A DNA stretch of 64,000 nucleotides from CAG-791 sp045130475. Its GTDB lineage: Bacteria > Bacillota > Clostridia > Lachnospirales > Lachnospiraceae. Position 1 is the stretch's first letter, and each line of letters starts with the position of its first letter. Below are positions 26,189-34,423 of this stretch, in pieces. The notes under the pieces are model-generated. The model worked only from the letters and a program-made list of their open reading frames with translations, was not told where the DNA came from and made no database searches. Where the stretch lies: the NCBI GenBank assembly GCA_045130475.1, contig JBGUPU010000016.1:1-64000 (forward strand). The letters run 5' to 3'. Both the position numbers and the translations under genes were made by a program.

Positions 26189-27052
26189 ATGAAAATTAAA
26201 AGAATTAATGAGAATACGATCAGCTGCACCATCACGCCCGAAGATCTGAAGGCAAATGGTTTTGAGCTCGATGATTTCTTTGACCGCAAGAAAGAGGCGG
26301 TCGAGTTTATCCGTCAGACAGTAGCGCAGATTGCCCTTTCCGAAAACTTTGATCTGCAGGGAGAACTGACTACGATGCGTGTCTCTGTCCTTCCTGATCA
26401 TTCGCTGAATCTTCTGATCACGCGCGAGGATACCAAAGACGGGGCGACCCGCGAAGTGCGCAGACTGGCCAGAAGTATCTTTGACTCTCTCGTTTCCAAA
26501 GCCGCTGAAAAAGCAGGAAAAGAAGAGACGGACCAGGACAGCAGTCCCTCCGACAGCCTGATGAAATCACTTCTGTCCGGGAAAAATGAGAAGAGCGATA
26601 CGGATACGGATGATCAGGTGGCGGAGAAAAAACTTCCTGTCGTCGGGGATTCATTCATGTTTTCTTTCTATTCCGTGCGGGATGCTATGGACTGCTGCAA
26701 ATTGTTCGCAGGAGCAGGACATGTCGATTCCTCTCTCTATTATCTGCGTGAGGATGATATTTATTTTCTGGTCGTGCGGCGGACAGGGGAGACCCTTGAC
26801 AGCTTTGAAAAATGCGTTCTTTCCGCCAATGAGTTTGGAGAGCTTGTCACGTCGGAAGAACAGTACATCGCTTTTGTCACGGAACACGGTGTCCCCATTG
26901 CCCGCGGTAATGCTATTGAAATGTTCATGAACGTATTCCCCGGTCAGAATGAGCCCGTGGAAGACGTGACCGGGAAAAAGAAGGCGGATGCAGCAGAGTT
27001 TGCCCGTACGGAAACTGCTCCGGATTTGGGGAGTGATTCAGAGGAGACATAA
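26189..27052 (+). CDS. mecA: MecA-like adaptor protein
   Basis: MecA proteins hand substrates to the ClpC/ClpP protease. The 287-residue protein has the N-terminal recognition domain (MKIKRINENTISCTITPEDL, GFELDDFFDRKKEAVEFI), an acidic and polar linker of about 50 residues rich in Ser, Asp and Lys, and the C-terminal ClpC-binding domain (MFSFYSVRDAMDCCKLF, SSLYYLREDDIYFLVV). A further acidic tail of about 35 residues is unusual. GGAAGG lies 7 bases before the ATG. The TAA stop shares one base with the ATG of the next gene, so the two are coupled. Confidence 0.88.
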   Translation: MKIKRINENTISCTITPEDLKANGFELDDFFDRKKEAVEFIRQTVAQIALSENFDLQGELTTMRVSVLPDHSLNLLITREDTKDGATREVRRLARSIFDSLVSKAAEKAGKEETDQDSSPSDSLMKSLLSGKNEKSDTDTDDQVAEKKLPVVGDSFMFSFYSVRDAMDCCKLFAGAGHVDSSLYYLREDDIYFLVVRRTGETLDSFEKCVLSANEFGELVTSEEQYIAFVTEHGVPIARGNAIEMFMNVFPGQNEPVEDVTGKKKADAAEFARTETAPDLGSDSEET

Positions 27053-27807
27053 TGCGGCTCAATCAATATATTGCTTCCTGCGGGATCTGCTCGCGGCGGG
27101 AGGCGGACAGGCTGGTGCAGGCGGGAGAAGTCCTCGTGGACGGAGTTACTGCGAAGCTGGGAATGAACCTTCGCGGCGATGAGACCGTGACAGTGCGTGG
27201 GAAGGTTGTGAGATCTTCGCAGACACCGGTTGTCGTTGCATGGTACAAGCCGGCAGGCGTGACCTGTACGGCCCGGGATCCTCATGCTGAGAAAACAATT
27301 GCGGATGCCTTCCGATACCCGGTGCGCCTGACCTATGCAGGGAGGCTGGACAGGGATTCGGAAGGCCTTCTTCTGATGACCAATGACGGGAATCTGATCG
27401 ATGCAATGATGCGGGGGGCAAACGGACATGAAAAGGAATACATCGTCCGTGTCCGCAGCAGAATCTCCGACGGTGATCTGTATCGTCTGGAAAAGGGAAT
27501 CTATCTTCGTGAACTGAAGCAGACGACAAGACCCTGTACTGTCGAGCGTCTGGGCGACCGCACCTTCCGGATCATCCTCACGCAGGGGCTGAACCGCCAG
27601 ATCAGGCGTATGTGCAGTGCTGTCGGCCATGAGGTCCGCACACTGAAGCGCATCCGCGTCGTCAATATCGAGCTGGGAGCCCTCAGGCCAGGACAGCAGA
27701 GAAAGATTGAAGGAGAAGAGCTCGAGGCTCTTTACCGCGCCGTCATGCCTTCGGGAAGGCAGGCGGCCGTCACTAAGAATCCCGCCGGAAAGAAGAAAAA
27801 TGGCTGA
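27052..27807 (+). CDS. Pseudouridine synthase, RsuA/RluB/E/F family
   Basis: The enzyme isomerises a specific uridine of rRNA to pseudouridine. It has an N-terminal S4 RNA-binding domain (MRLNQYIASCGICSRREADR) and the catalytic domain with GRLDRDSEGLLL (nucleophile Asp100), then GLNRQIRRMCSAVGHEV. The 251-residue length and the NRQIRRMC form fit the RsuA/RluF branch; RluF (23S rRNA) is the nearest guess but the target site is not decidable. The start overlaps the mecA stop by one base, and its own end overlaps ligA by 8 bases, making a mecA-synthase-ligA operon. Confidence 0.92.
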   Translation: MRLNQYIASCGICSRREADRLVQAGEVLVDGVTAKLGMNLRGDETVTVRGKVVRSSQTPVVVAWYKPAGVTCTARDPHAEKTIADAFRYPVRLTYAGRLDRDSEGLLLMTNDGNLIDAMMRGANGHEKEYIVRVRSRISDGDLYRLEKGIYLRELKQTTRPCTVERLGDRTFRIILTQGLNRQIRRMCSAVGHEVRTLKRIRVVNIELGALRPGQQRKIEGEELEALYRAVMPSGRQAAVTKNPAGKKKNG

Positions 27808-29923
27808 AGAGAAGAAAAAGGACTCTGCTGAAAAGCGCAGGAGAATGGAATATCTGACAGACCTTCTGAACAAGGCGTCAGAAGCCTATTACGCGCGCGA
27901 CACAGAGATCATGTCCAACCTCGAATATGATGCTCTCTACGACGAACTGCGCGCTCTGGAGGAGGAGTCAGGCCTGGTCCTGGCCGGATCGCCGACCGTT
28001 CATGTCGGCTATGCGGCAGTGGAGGAGCTTCCCCGTGTCCGCCATGAGCGTCCCATGCTCTCTCTGGATAAGACCAAGTCCAGGGAGGATCTGGCGGCAT
28101 GGCTGGGTGACCAGAGAGGCCTTCTCTCCTGGAAGCTGGACGGCCTCACAGTAGTATTGACCTATGAGGGCGGAAAACTTGCCAGGGCAGTCACACGAGG
28201 CAACGGTGAGATCGGAGAGGAGATCACTGCCAATGCCGCGACCTTCCGGAATATCCCTGCGGTGATCCCCTTCAGAGGAAGGCTTACCCTTCGGGGAGAA
28301 GCCGTGATCCGCTACTCCGACTTTTTGCAGATCAATGAGGAGATTGCAGCCGAGGCCGCCGCCAAAGGCACTTTGGAAGACGTCGGTTACAAAAATCCCC
28401 GCAATCTCTGCAGCGGATCTGTCCGCCAGCTGGACAGCTCGGTCACGGCAAAACGGCGTGTGCGCTTTTATGCCTTTACCCTTGTGGAAGCCGCTGTGAC
28501 AGATCCGGAACAGGGGCCGGAGCCCGATTTTCGTAATTCCCGTTATGAGCAGCTTCGCTTTCTGCAGGCGCAGGGATTTGAGACAGTCGAGACCATGAAC
28601 GTCACAGGACCGGAGATCCCCGGGGCAATCGCCCGCTTTGAAGAGAAGATTGCCGACTTTGATATTCCTTCGGACGGACTGGTCCTTCTGCTGGATGATA
28701 TCGCCTACGGCGAATCCTTGGGCAGGACTGCCAAGTTCCCCAGAAATGCAATTGCTTTCAAGTGGGCTGACGAGCTCCAGGAGACGACGCTGACGGAAGT
28801 TGAGTGGAGCGCAAGCCGGACAGGCCTGATCAATCCCGTTGCCATCTTTGAACCTGTCGAGCTGGAAGGAACGACTGTACGCCGTGCTTCCGTGCACAAT
28901 GTGAGTATTGTGCGCGCACTGCAGCTTGGGATCGGAGACCGTATCAGGGTCTATAAAGCAAATATGATCATTCCGCAGATTGCGGAAAACCTGACCAGGT
29001 CGGGAACGCTGGAAATTCCCTGCACCTGTCCTGTCTGCTCGGGTCCCACGCAGATCCGGCAGGAAATCGATACAGAGGTTCTGGTCTGCACAAATCCTGA
29101 ATGTCCCGCCAAGAAGATCAAAGCCTTCACGCTCTTTGCCAGCCGCAGCGCAATGAATATCGAGGGGCTCTCGGAGATGACCCTGGAGAAGTTCATCGCG
29201 GAGGGATTCATCCACGAATTTGCGGATATATATCATCTCGATGAGCACAGAGATGCGATCGTGGAGATGGAAGGGTTCGGCGAGAAATCCTACACTCGTC
29301 TGATAGAAAGTGTGGATAAGTCGAGGCATACCACAATGCCCCGCCTGCTCTATGCACTCGGGATCGCTGGGATCGGCGCCGCCAACGCGCGGGTCCTCTG
29401 CAATCATTTCGGCGATGATATCCAGACCATCCGCTCCGCCTCCGCAGAGGAGCTGGGGCAGGTGGAGGGCATCGGTCCCGTGCTCGCATCGGCAGTCTCG
29501 GCCTGGTTTGCCGATGATAAGAACATCCTTATGCTGGACCATCTCCTGCAGGAGGTCACGCCTGCGGTCAGAGAGAGCATACGGGCAGCTGCGGCACGGA
29601 GCGCAGCAGGTTCTGAGTCCGCCGTCGACGCAGACGGGAATCCGGACAGCTCTTCCGCAGGAGGCCTTCAGGAAGATCCGATCGCGGGAAAAACATTTGT
29701 GGTCACCGGCAAGGTCTTCTATTTTGCCAACCGCGACGCACTCAAGGAATTTATCGCCGACCGCGGCGGCAAGGTCACAGGAAGTGTGTCCGCGAAGACC
29801 GATTATCTCATCAACAACGATGTCACTTCGACATCGTCTAAAAATAAAAAAGCCGCGCAGCTTGAAATCCCCATCTTATCTGAAGAGGACTTCATAAAGC
29901 TTGCGGGAGCAGAATTACATTAA
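27800..29923 (+). CDS. ligA: NAD-dependent DNA ligase
   Basis: LigA seals nicks in DNA using NAD. The 707-residue product (ATG 27800, overlapping the upstream gene by 8 bases) has the Ia domain with SNLEYDALYDELRALE, the adenylation domain with the nucleophile Lys112 in SWKLDGLTV, the OB fold, a four-Cys zinc finger (CPVC..CTNPEC), helix-hairpin-helix repeats and a C-terminal BRCT domain (GKTFVVTGKVFYFANRD). The usual RNAAAGSLRQLD is replaced by RNLCSGSVRQLD, still with the conserved GS-RQLD. A longer frame upstream is shadow coding inside the pseudouridine synthase. It is the only ligase in the window. Confidence 0.95.
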   Translation: MAEEKKKDSAEKRRRMEYLTDLLNKASEAYYARDTEIMSNLEYDALYDELRALEEESGLVLAGSPTVHVGYAAVEELPRVRHERPMLSLDKTKSREDLAAWLGDQRGLLSWKLDGLTVVLTYEGGKLARAVTRGNGEIGEEITANAATFRNIPAVIPFRGRLTLRGEAVIRYSDFLQINEEIAAEAAAKGTLEDVGYKNPRNLCSGSVRQLDSSVTAKRRVRFYAFTLVEAAVTDPEQGPEPDFRNSRYEQLRFLQAQGFETVETMNVTGPEIPGAIARFEEKIADFDIPSDGLVLLLDDIAYGESLGRTAKFPRNAIAFKWADELQETTLTEVEWSASRTGLINPVAIFEPVELEGTTVRRASVHNVSIVRALQLGIGDRIRVYKANMIIPQIAENLTRSGTLEIPCTCPVCSGPTQIRQEIDTEVLVCTNPECPAKKIKAFTLFASRSAMNIEGLSEMTLEKFIAEGFIHEFADIYHLDEHRDAIVEMEGFGEKSYTRLIESVDKSRHTTMPRLLYALGIAGIGAANARVLCNHFGDDIQTIRSASAEELGQVEGIGPVLASAVSAWFADDKNILMLDHLLQEVTPAVRESIRAAAARSAAGSESAVDADGNPDSSSAGGLQEDPIAGKTFVVTGKVFYFANRDALKEFIADRGGKVTGSVSAKTDYLINNDVTSTSSKNKKAAQLEIPILSEEDFIKLAGAELH

Positions 29924-29971
29924 CAGCATACATGGACTAGTTAGTTTCGCAGCTGTGGAAAAGAGGACAAC

Positions 29972-30928
29972 ATGCCAATCAGGATTAAAACAGGACTGCC
30001 TGTAAAGGAAAAATTGGAGAGAGAAAATCTGTTTGTGATCGATGAGAGACGAGCAATCGATCAGGATATCCGTCCGCTGGAGATCTGTATCCTGAATCTC
30101 ATGCCGACCAAAGAGGAGACGGAACTCCAGCTTCTTCGAATGCTGTCCAATACGCCTCTGCAGCTCAATATCACCTTCATGAGGATGAGTTCCCATCAGT
30201 CCGCCAACGTCTCTGCATCGCACCTGATGCAGTTTTACAAGCCTTTCCATGAAGTGAAGCAGCGGACCTTTGACGGCCTGATCATAACCGGGGCTCCTGT
30301 CGAGAAGATGGAGTACGAAGAAGTTGACTACTGGCCCGAGCTCTGTGAAGTGTTTGAATGGAGCAAGTCCAAGGTCACCAGTACTTTCCATATCTGCTGG
30401 GGCGCTCAGGCGGGACTCTATTATCACTACAATCTGCCCAAGAAGCTTCTGGACAAGAAGCTGTTCGGGGTCTACTCCCACAAGGTGCGCCACCGCAAGG
30501 AGCCCATTGTCCGCGGTTTTGACGATTATTTCCTGATCCCCCACAGCCGCTATACAGAGGTTCCCGCCAAGGCAATCCACGCCTGCAAGGAACTCAAGAT
30601 CCTGGCGGAATCCCCGGAGGCCGGCATCCTTCTGTGCATGTCCAGAGACGGCAGAAGATTCTTTATCATGGGACATCCCGAATATGACCGCAATACCCTG
30701 CGCGACGAGTACAACCGCGACGTGCGCAAGGGACTGGAGATCGAAGTCCCCAAAAACTATTTCCCGGACGACGATCCTACGCAGAGACCGCTCCTGCAGT
30801 GGCGCTCCCACAGCAACAACCTCTACTGCAACTGGATCAACTACTATGTCTACCAGGCAACGCCCTATGATCTCAATGAGATTTCCGATAAGGCCTGGGA
30901 ATATAAACCGAAGGAAAAACGCGGGTAA
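29972..30928 (+). CDS. metAA: Homoserine O-acetyltransferase (MetA type)
   Basis: MetA activates homoserine for methionine synthesis. The 318-residue protein has the catalytic Cys142 in ICWGAQAG, His235 and Glu237 in MGHPEYD, and the conserved LMPTKEETELQLLRML and PHSRYTEV. Residue 111 is glutamate (TGAPVEKMEY); in this family Glu111 selects acetyl-CoA while Gly111, as in E. coli, selects succinyl-CoA, so acetylation is predicted. This agrees with the O-acetylhomoserine sulfhydrylase gene at 41995. GAGGA precedes the ATG. It follows ligA by 48 bases and ends at a long terminator. Confidence 0.95.
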   Translation: MPIRIKTGLPVKEKLERENLFVIDERRAIDQDIRPLEICILNLMPTKEETELQLLRMLSNTPLQLNITFMRMSSHQSANVSASHLMQFYKPFHEVKQRTFDGLIITGAPVEKMEYEEVDYWPELCEVFEWSKSKVTSTFHICWGAQAGLYYHYNLPKKLLDKKLFGVYSHKVRHRKEPIVRGFDDYFLIPHSRYTEVPAKAIHACKELKILAESPEAGILLCMSRDGRRFFIMGHPEYDRNTLRDEYNRDVRKGLEIEVPKNYFPDDDPTQRPLLQWRSHSNNLYCNWINYYVYQATPYDLNEISDKAWEYKPKEKRG

Positions 30929-30990
30929 AAAAACGGATAAAAAAGAAAGGACTGCTTGCTGAGGCAATCCTTTCTTTTTTTATCCGTTTC
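30927..30990. terminator. Very long bidirectional terminator
   Basis: The arms run AAACGGATAAAAAAGAAAGG.. and ..CCTTTCTTTTTTATCCGTTT: about 25 pairs with one mismatch, loop near 30956-30963. It serves metA and the convergent ATP-grasp gene. Confidence 0.88.
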
Positions 30991-31015
30991 ATCCGGCTGT
31001 CAATCCGGAGGTCAG

Positions 31016-32266
31016 TTATCTGTAGTCCGGACCGCTGCCGGGAGCGTACTCCTGGACAAAGTGTATGAATTCCTGAGTCTGCTCCTCGTCGTCGAGAATG
31101 GCGGTGTAGTTCATATTGCCCATCTGGTCCCACATGAGAGCAGGCATGCGCTCGCAGGTCACGATGCGTCTGCCGTATTTGGCCAGGATCTCCTCGTGGG
31201 AGTGTACGTAATTGTACTCATCCCTGCGGCCCGCATAGGCACAGAAATGTTCGACTTCGGCTGCAGGGAAGAGGCGCTCGTCCCATGCCACCATATCCGC
31301 CCAGATCTGGTAGACATCCAGGGAGTGGGCATAGTCCATCATGTCGGGAGTATAGCCGCCTGCGGGACGCATGTTGACTTCCAGAGCCACGAAATCACCG
31401 ACTTCTCCGAGCCCGGGTTTTGCTTTGGTCAGGCAGAAGAATTCCATGTGGACGAAACGGCCCCTGACTTCGAAAGCTTCAACAGCGGCCCGTCCCAGTC
31501 TGCGCAGGGATTCAGGCATATCTGCTGCCACATAATAGGCCAGGTCAAGCCTCTTGTTTACGATATCCATGATGGAGGGCGGCCAGCAGGTCATGGACTC
31601 AAAGAGCGGTTCGCCCTTGGAATTGATGACCGCGTCATAGGATGCGATATTGCCGGTGATGAACTCCTCCATGACATAGGGGTGCTGCGGGAGATCAGCA
31701 TAGAATTTCTCCAGATCCGCTTCGTTTTCCAGCTTGTAAGTGGCGAGTGCGCCGACGCCGATCTCAGGCTTTACAATGACGGGATAATCGGTCTGGGCAA
31801 TAAAAGCCTTTGCCTCTTCGAGGTACTTGGACAGGCCGTAGGCCTCTGCGGCATCGCGGGCAAGAACCTTAAACTGACGTGCAGTCGGAATGCCGGCTTT
31901 TTCATACTGCTTCTTCATCAGTGCCTTGCTCTTGAATCCTTCGATCCGGTCGGATTTGACGCCGGTATTGATATTGAAATCAGTGCGGATACGGGCATCC
32001 AGTTCCAGCCAGTATTCATTGTTGGATTCGACCCAGTCGATCTTGCCGTATTTAAAGGAGAAGAATGCGACAGCGCGGAATACGTCATCGTAGTTCTCCA
32101 GAGAAGGCAGCCAGTAATACTCGGTCAGAGAATTCTTTACATTCTGGGAAAGGTTGTCATAAGGCGTGTCGCCGATTCCGAGGACATTGACATCGTTCCT
32201 TTTGAGCCTGTCGCAGAAATTCCAGAAAGTTGCAGGAAACTGAGGTGAAATAAATACGAAATTCAT
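31016..32266 (-). CDS. ATP-grasp ligase of unknown substrate
   Basis: The 416-residue cytosolic protein has an N-terminal pre-ATP-grasp domain (MNFVFISPQFPATFWNFC..), the ATP-binding part (DYPVIVKPEIGVGALATYKL, YVMEEFITGNIASYDAVI) and the metal-binding ExNxR motif (ALEVNMRPAGGYTPDMM). It resembles biotin-carboxylase / carbamoyl-phosphate-synthase-like stand-alone ATP-grasp ligases, which couple a carboxylate to an amine or thiol through an acyl phosphate. AGGGAGA lies 5 bases before the ATG. It is the second gene after an esterase, 90 bases apart. The substrate is unknown. Confidence 0.85.
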   Translation of the reverse strand: MNFVFISPQFPATFWNFCDRLKRNDVNVLGIGDTPYDNLSQNVKNSLTEYYWLPSLENYDDVFRAVAFFSFKYGKIDWVESNNEYWLELDARIRTDFNINTGVKSDRIEGFKSKALMKKQYEKAGIPTARQFKVLARDAAEAYGLSKYLEEAKAFIAQTDYPVIVKPEIGVGALATYKLENEADLEKFYADLPQHPYVMEEFITGNIASYDAVINSKGEPLFESMTCWPPSIMDIVNKRLDLAYYVAADMPESLRRLGRAAVEAFEVRGRFVHMEFFCLTKAKPGLGEVGDFVALEVNMRPAGGYTPDMMDYAHSLDVYQIWADMVAWDERLFPAAEVEHFCAYAGRRDEYNYVHSHEEILAKYGRRIVTCERMPALMWDQMGNMNYTAILDDEEQTQEFIHFVQEYAPGSGPDYR

Positions 32267-32356
32267 GGTTTCTCCCTATATGTTTTATTTGCAGCAGCGT
32301 ATGTAAAACCCCGCAGCAGCTGTGCTCCACACAGGAGCAGCGGCAATGGTTTCAGG

Positions 32357-33118
32357 TTACTTGTTGCCTATGGCTGATCCGTCAAGTACCTTGGGAAGGA
32401 AATAGCGGATCTGTTTCTTCCACCAGTCCCAATCGTGGCTGACATCATAACCCCAGAAATCACACCAGGCGTTGATGCCCTTCTTCTGGAAGATGCTTGC
32501 CATGATCAGAAGGGTACTGATCCCGTTCTGCTCCCAGGCGCCCTGGCCAACACAGAAGATGAGGCTGCGTTCATTGTATATCTTGATATAGTGATGATCG
32601 GGCGGCATGTTCTGGAGGAAATGGCATGGTGAATTGTCATACCATTTGTTGTTCATCCATCCGCCTGTAAAGTAGGAAGCATCATAGATGCCGGACATGG
32701 CAATACATCCGCCGAACAGATCCGGACGCCGCAATGCGACGATACCGGCGTGCATCGCACCCTGACTGCATCCCACTGCAACCGGAAGCCTTCCGGAGGT
32801 GTTCCTCTGTGTGATAATAGGTATGACCTCATCCACAATATAGTGATAATAGTTTTCCTGAACATCACTCCGGCGCGCTTTATCACCGTAAAGATCAGAC
32901 CAGCTTTCCTTGTCAACTGTGTCAACAGTAAAGACCATTACATCTCCCCGGTCGATGAAATCGGAGATGGTGCCGATCATACCGAAATCCTCAAAGTTCG
33001 TGCACGTTGCATCCTGTGTAGGAAAGACCAGAAGGGGAAGCCCTTTCTCGCCGTGGATCAGGATGTGCATCTCCCGGTTCAGCCAGGTGCTGTAGTGCGT
33101 AAAATATTCTCTTCTCAT
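32357..33118 (-). CDS. Alpha/beta-hydrolase esterase (esterase D/YjjU-like)
   Basis: The 253-residue protein has the nucleophile elbow GCSQG (Ser118) and a C-terminal histidine in VSHDWDWW (His228), the layout of the esterase D / PHB depolymerase-like family. There is no signal peptide, so it acts in the cytosol. AAGAGG precedes the ATG at 33118. It is the first gene of a two-gene minus-strand operon with the ATP-grasp ligase, which suggests the two act on one metabolite, one forming and one cleaving an acyl bond (inference). Confidence 0.85.
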   Translation of the reverse strand: MRREYFTHYSTWLNREMHILIHGEKGLPLLVFPTQDATCTNFEDFGMIGTISDFIDRGDVMVFTVDTVDKESWSDLYGDKARRSDVQENYYHYIVDEVIPIITQRNTSGRLPVAVGCSQGAMHAGIVALRRPDLFGGCIAMSGIYDASYFTGGWMNNKWYDNSPCHFLQNMPPDHHYIKIYNERSLIFCVGQGAWEQNGISTLLIMASIFQKKGINAWCDFWGYDVSHDWDWWKKQIRYFLPKVLDGSAIGNK

Positions 33119-33447
33119 ATAATATAAACCTCTTGCCGTTGATTGAGAGCGGCAAAATTTTCCGGGTGTAATTTACGCTTTAACGTAGTAGTGCAAAGAA
33201 GAACGCGCTTGTGTTATATTCCCATAAAAAGCACATGATTTCAATACACAAACACTGAAAATTGTATATAATGTTTTTTGAGCCGCGGCTGAAGTCTGCG
33301 GTAAGCAAAATACATAGTTTTACAGGTATCCTATAAAAGAGTGCCGTGATTATCCGGCTCATTATGATTATAGCATATTTCATGCCGGGACGGAATTGCC
33401 GCGTAGATATGTTTACTGGCTAACAATCCGGAAGGACAGGTTTTTTC
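33119..33447. other. Divergent spacer between esterase and LRR operons
   Basis: 329 bases. A TATAAT lies at 33267-33272 on the plus strand without a good -35. I could not assign a confident promoter to either side and see no RNA gene. Confidence 0.4.
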
Positions 33448-34407
33448 ATGACAGAGGGCAACTTTCAATATACGACCGAAGAAGTGTCTGCAGGCCAAAC
33501 GGACGGCAGAGAAAAGCTGCAGGCGGTCATAACAGGGCTCTTGCAGGAACGGCGGCACGTGGAGGTCCCGCAGTCGATCGGGGGCTGTCCGGTCACCGGG
33601 ATCGCTCCACACGCTTTTGCGGAAAAAATGCAGATGCGGTCTCTTTCCCTGCCTGTCACGCTGCGCTCTGTAGGTGCTTTTGCTTTTCACAACTGTCCGC
33701 AGCTTGAAGAGATTTCCCTGTATGACGGCATCCGGGATTTTCATAACGGCGTTGTGAGGCAGGACAGAAGGCTTCACAGGATCCGCATGACAGTCCGGGA
33801 GGGCAATTATACAGTCATGCGGGATATCCTGTCCGATACAGACGCAAAGCTGCAGTTTTCCCTGCAGCTGCCGGACGGAGAAGCCCGTCTGCTGTTTCCC
33901 GGATATGATTATGCATTTAATGAAAATACCATGGCGCGCACGATCCAGTTTTCCATATCCGGTTCGGGCATGGTCTACCGGGAGTGCGTCAGAAGAAAAG
34001 GGATCGGTTTCAGAGAATATGACCGCCTTTTCCCCCGGGTCATTCCCGATGACCCTTTTGCCGCCGCCGAGATTGCCGCTGACAGGCTTCTGTTTCCCTA
34101 TGATCTGGCACAGGTACATGCAAAGGCATACGAGGAATATCTTTGCGATCACGCAGAAGAAGCCCTGCTGCATTTTGTGAAGCAGCTCAGTACTGCTGCA
34201 GCCGGTGAATTTTCCGATGAAGCCTATATGCGGCTTCAGCTGATGGCGGAGCGGGGCCTGATCACGGAGGAGGCGGCGGATCCCGCCCTCCGCTTGGCTG
34301 CGGACCTGCATCTGACGGAGGCCTGCAGTATTATCATGTCCGGCCGTGAAGAGACAGAGACAGGCAGGACTGCCGGGGAGGACACATTTTCTCTGGATGA
34401 TTGGTAA
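33448..34407 (+). CDS. Short BspA-type leucine-rich-repeat protein
   Basis: The 319-residue product has an N-terminal segment with one or two LRR_5 (BspA-like) units: EVPQSIGGCPVTGIAPHAFA.., then MRSLSLPVTLRSVGAFAFHNC and LEEISLYDGI. The rest is not repeat-like: a beta-rich middle (LQFSLQLPDGEARLLFPGYD) and a helical C-terminal part (about residues 200-300). It has no signal peptide or membrane anchor, unlike surface BspA proteins, so a cytosolic role is likely. GGAAGGACAGG precedes the ATG. It ends 16 bases before the VWA gene and forms the first gene of a three-gene set with it and a MoxR ATPase. Confidence 0.75.
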   Translation: MTEGNFQYTTEEVSAGQTDGREKLQAVITGLLQERRHVEVPQSIGGCPVTGIAPHAFAEKMQMRSLSLPVTLRSVGAFAFHNCPQLEEISLYDGIRDFHNGVVRQDRRLHRIRMTVREGNYTVMRDILSDTDAKLQFSLQLPDGEARLLFPGYDYAFNENTMARTIQFSISGSGMVYRECVRRKGIGFREYDRLFPRVIPDDPFAAAEIAADRLLFPYDLAQVHAKAYEEYLCDHAEEALLHFVKQLSTAAAGEFSDEAYMRLQLMAERGLITEEAADPALRLAADLHLTEACSIIMSGREETETGRTAGEDTFSLDDW

Positions 34408-34423
34408 AAAAAGGAGCTGCTTT

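Noticed and set aside
30956..32248. 430-codon open frame opposite the ATP-grasp gene
   Set aside because: The minus-strand protein has full ATP-grasp motifs and a ribosome binding site; the plus-strand frame has neither and starts inside a terminator.
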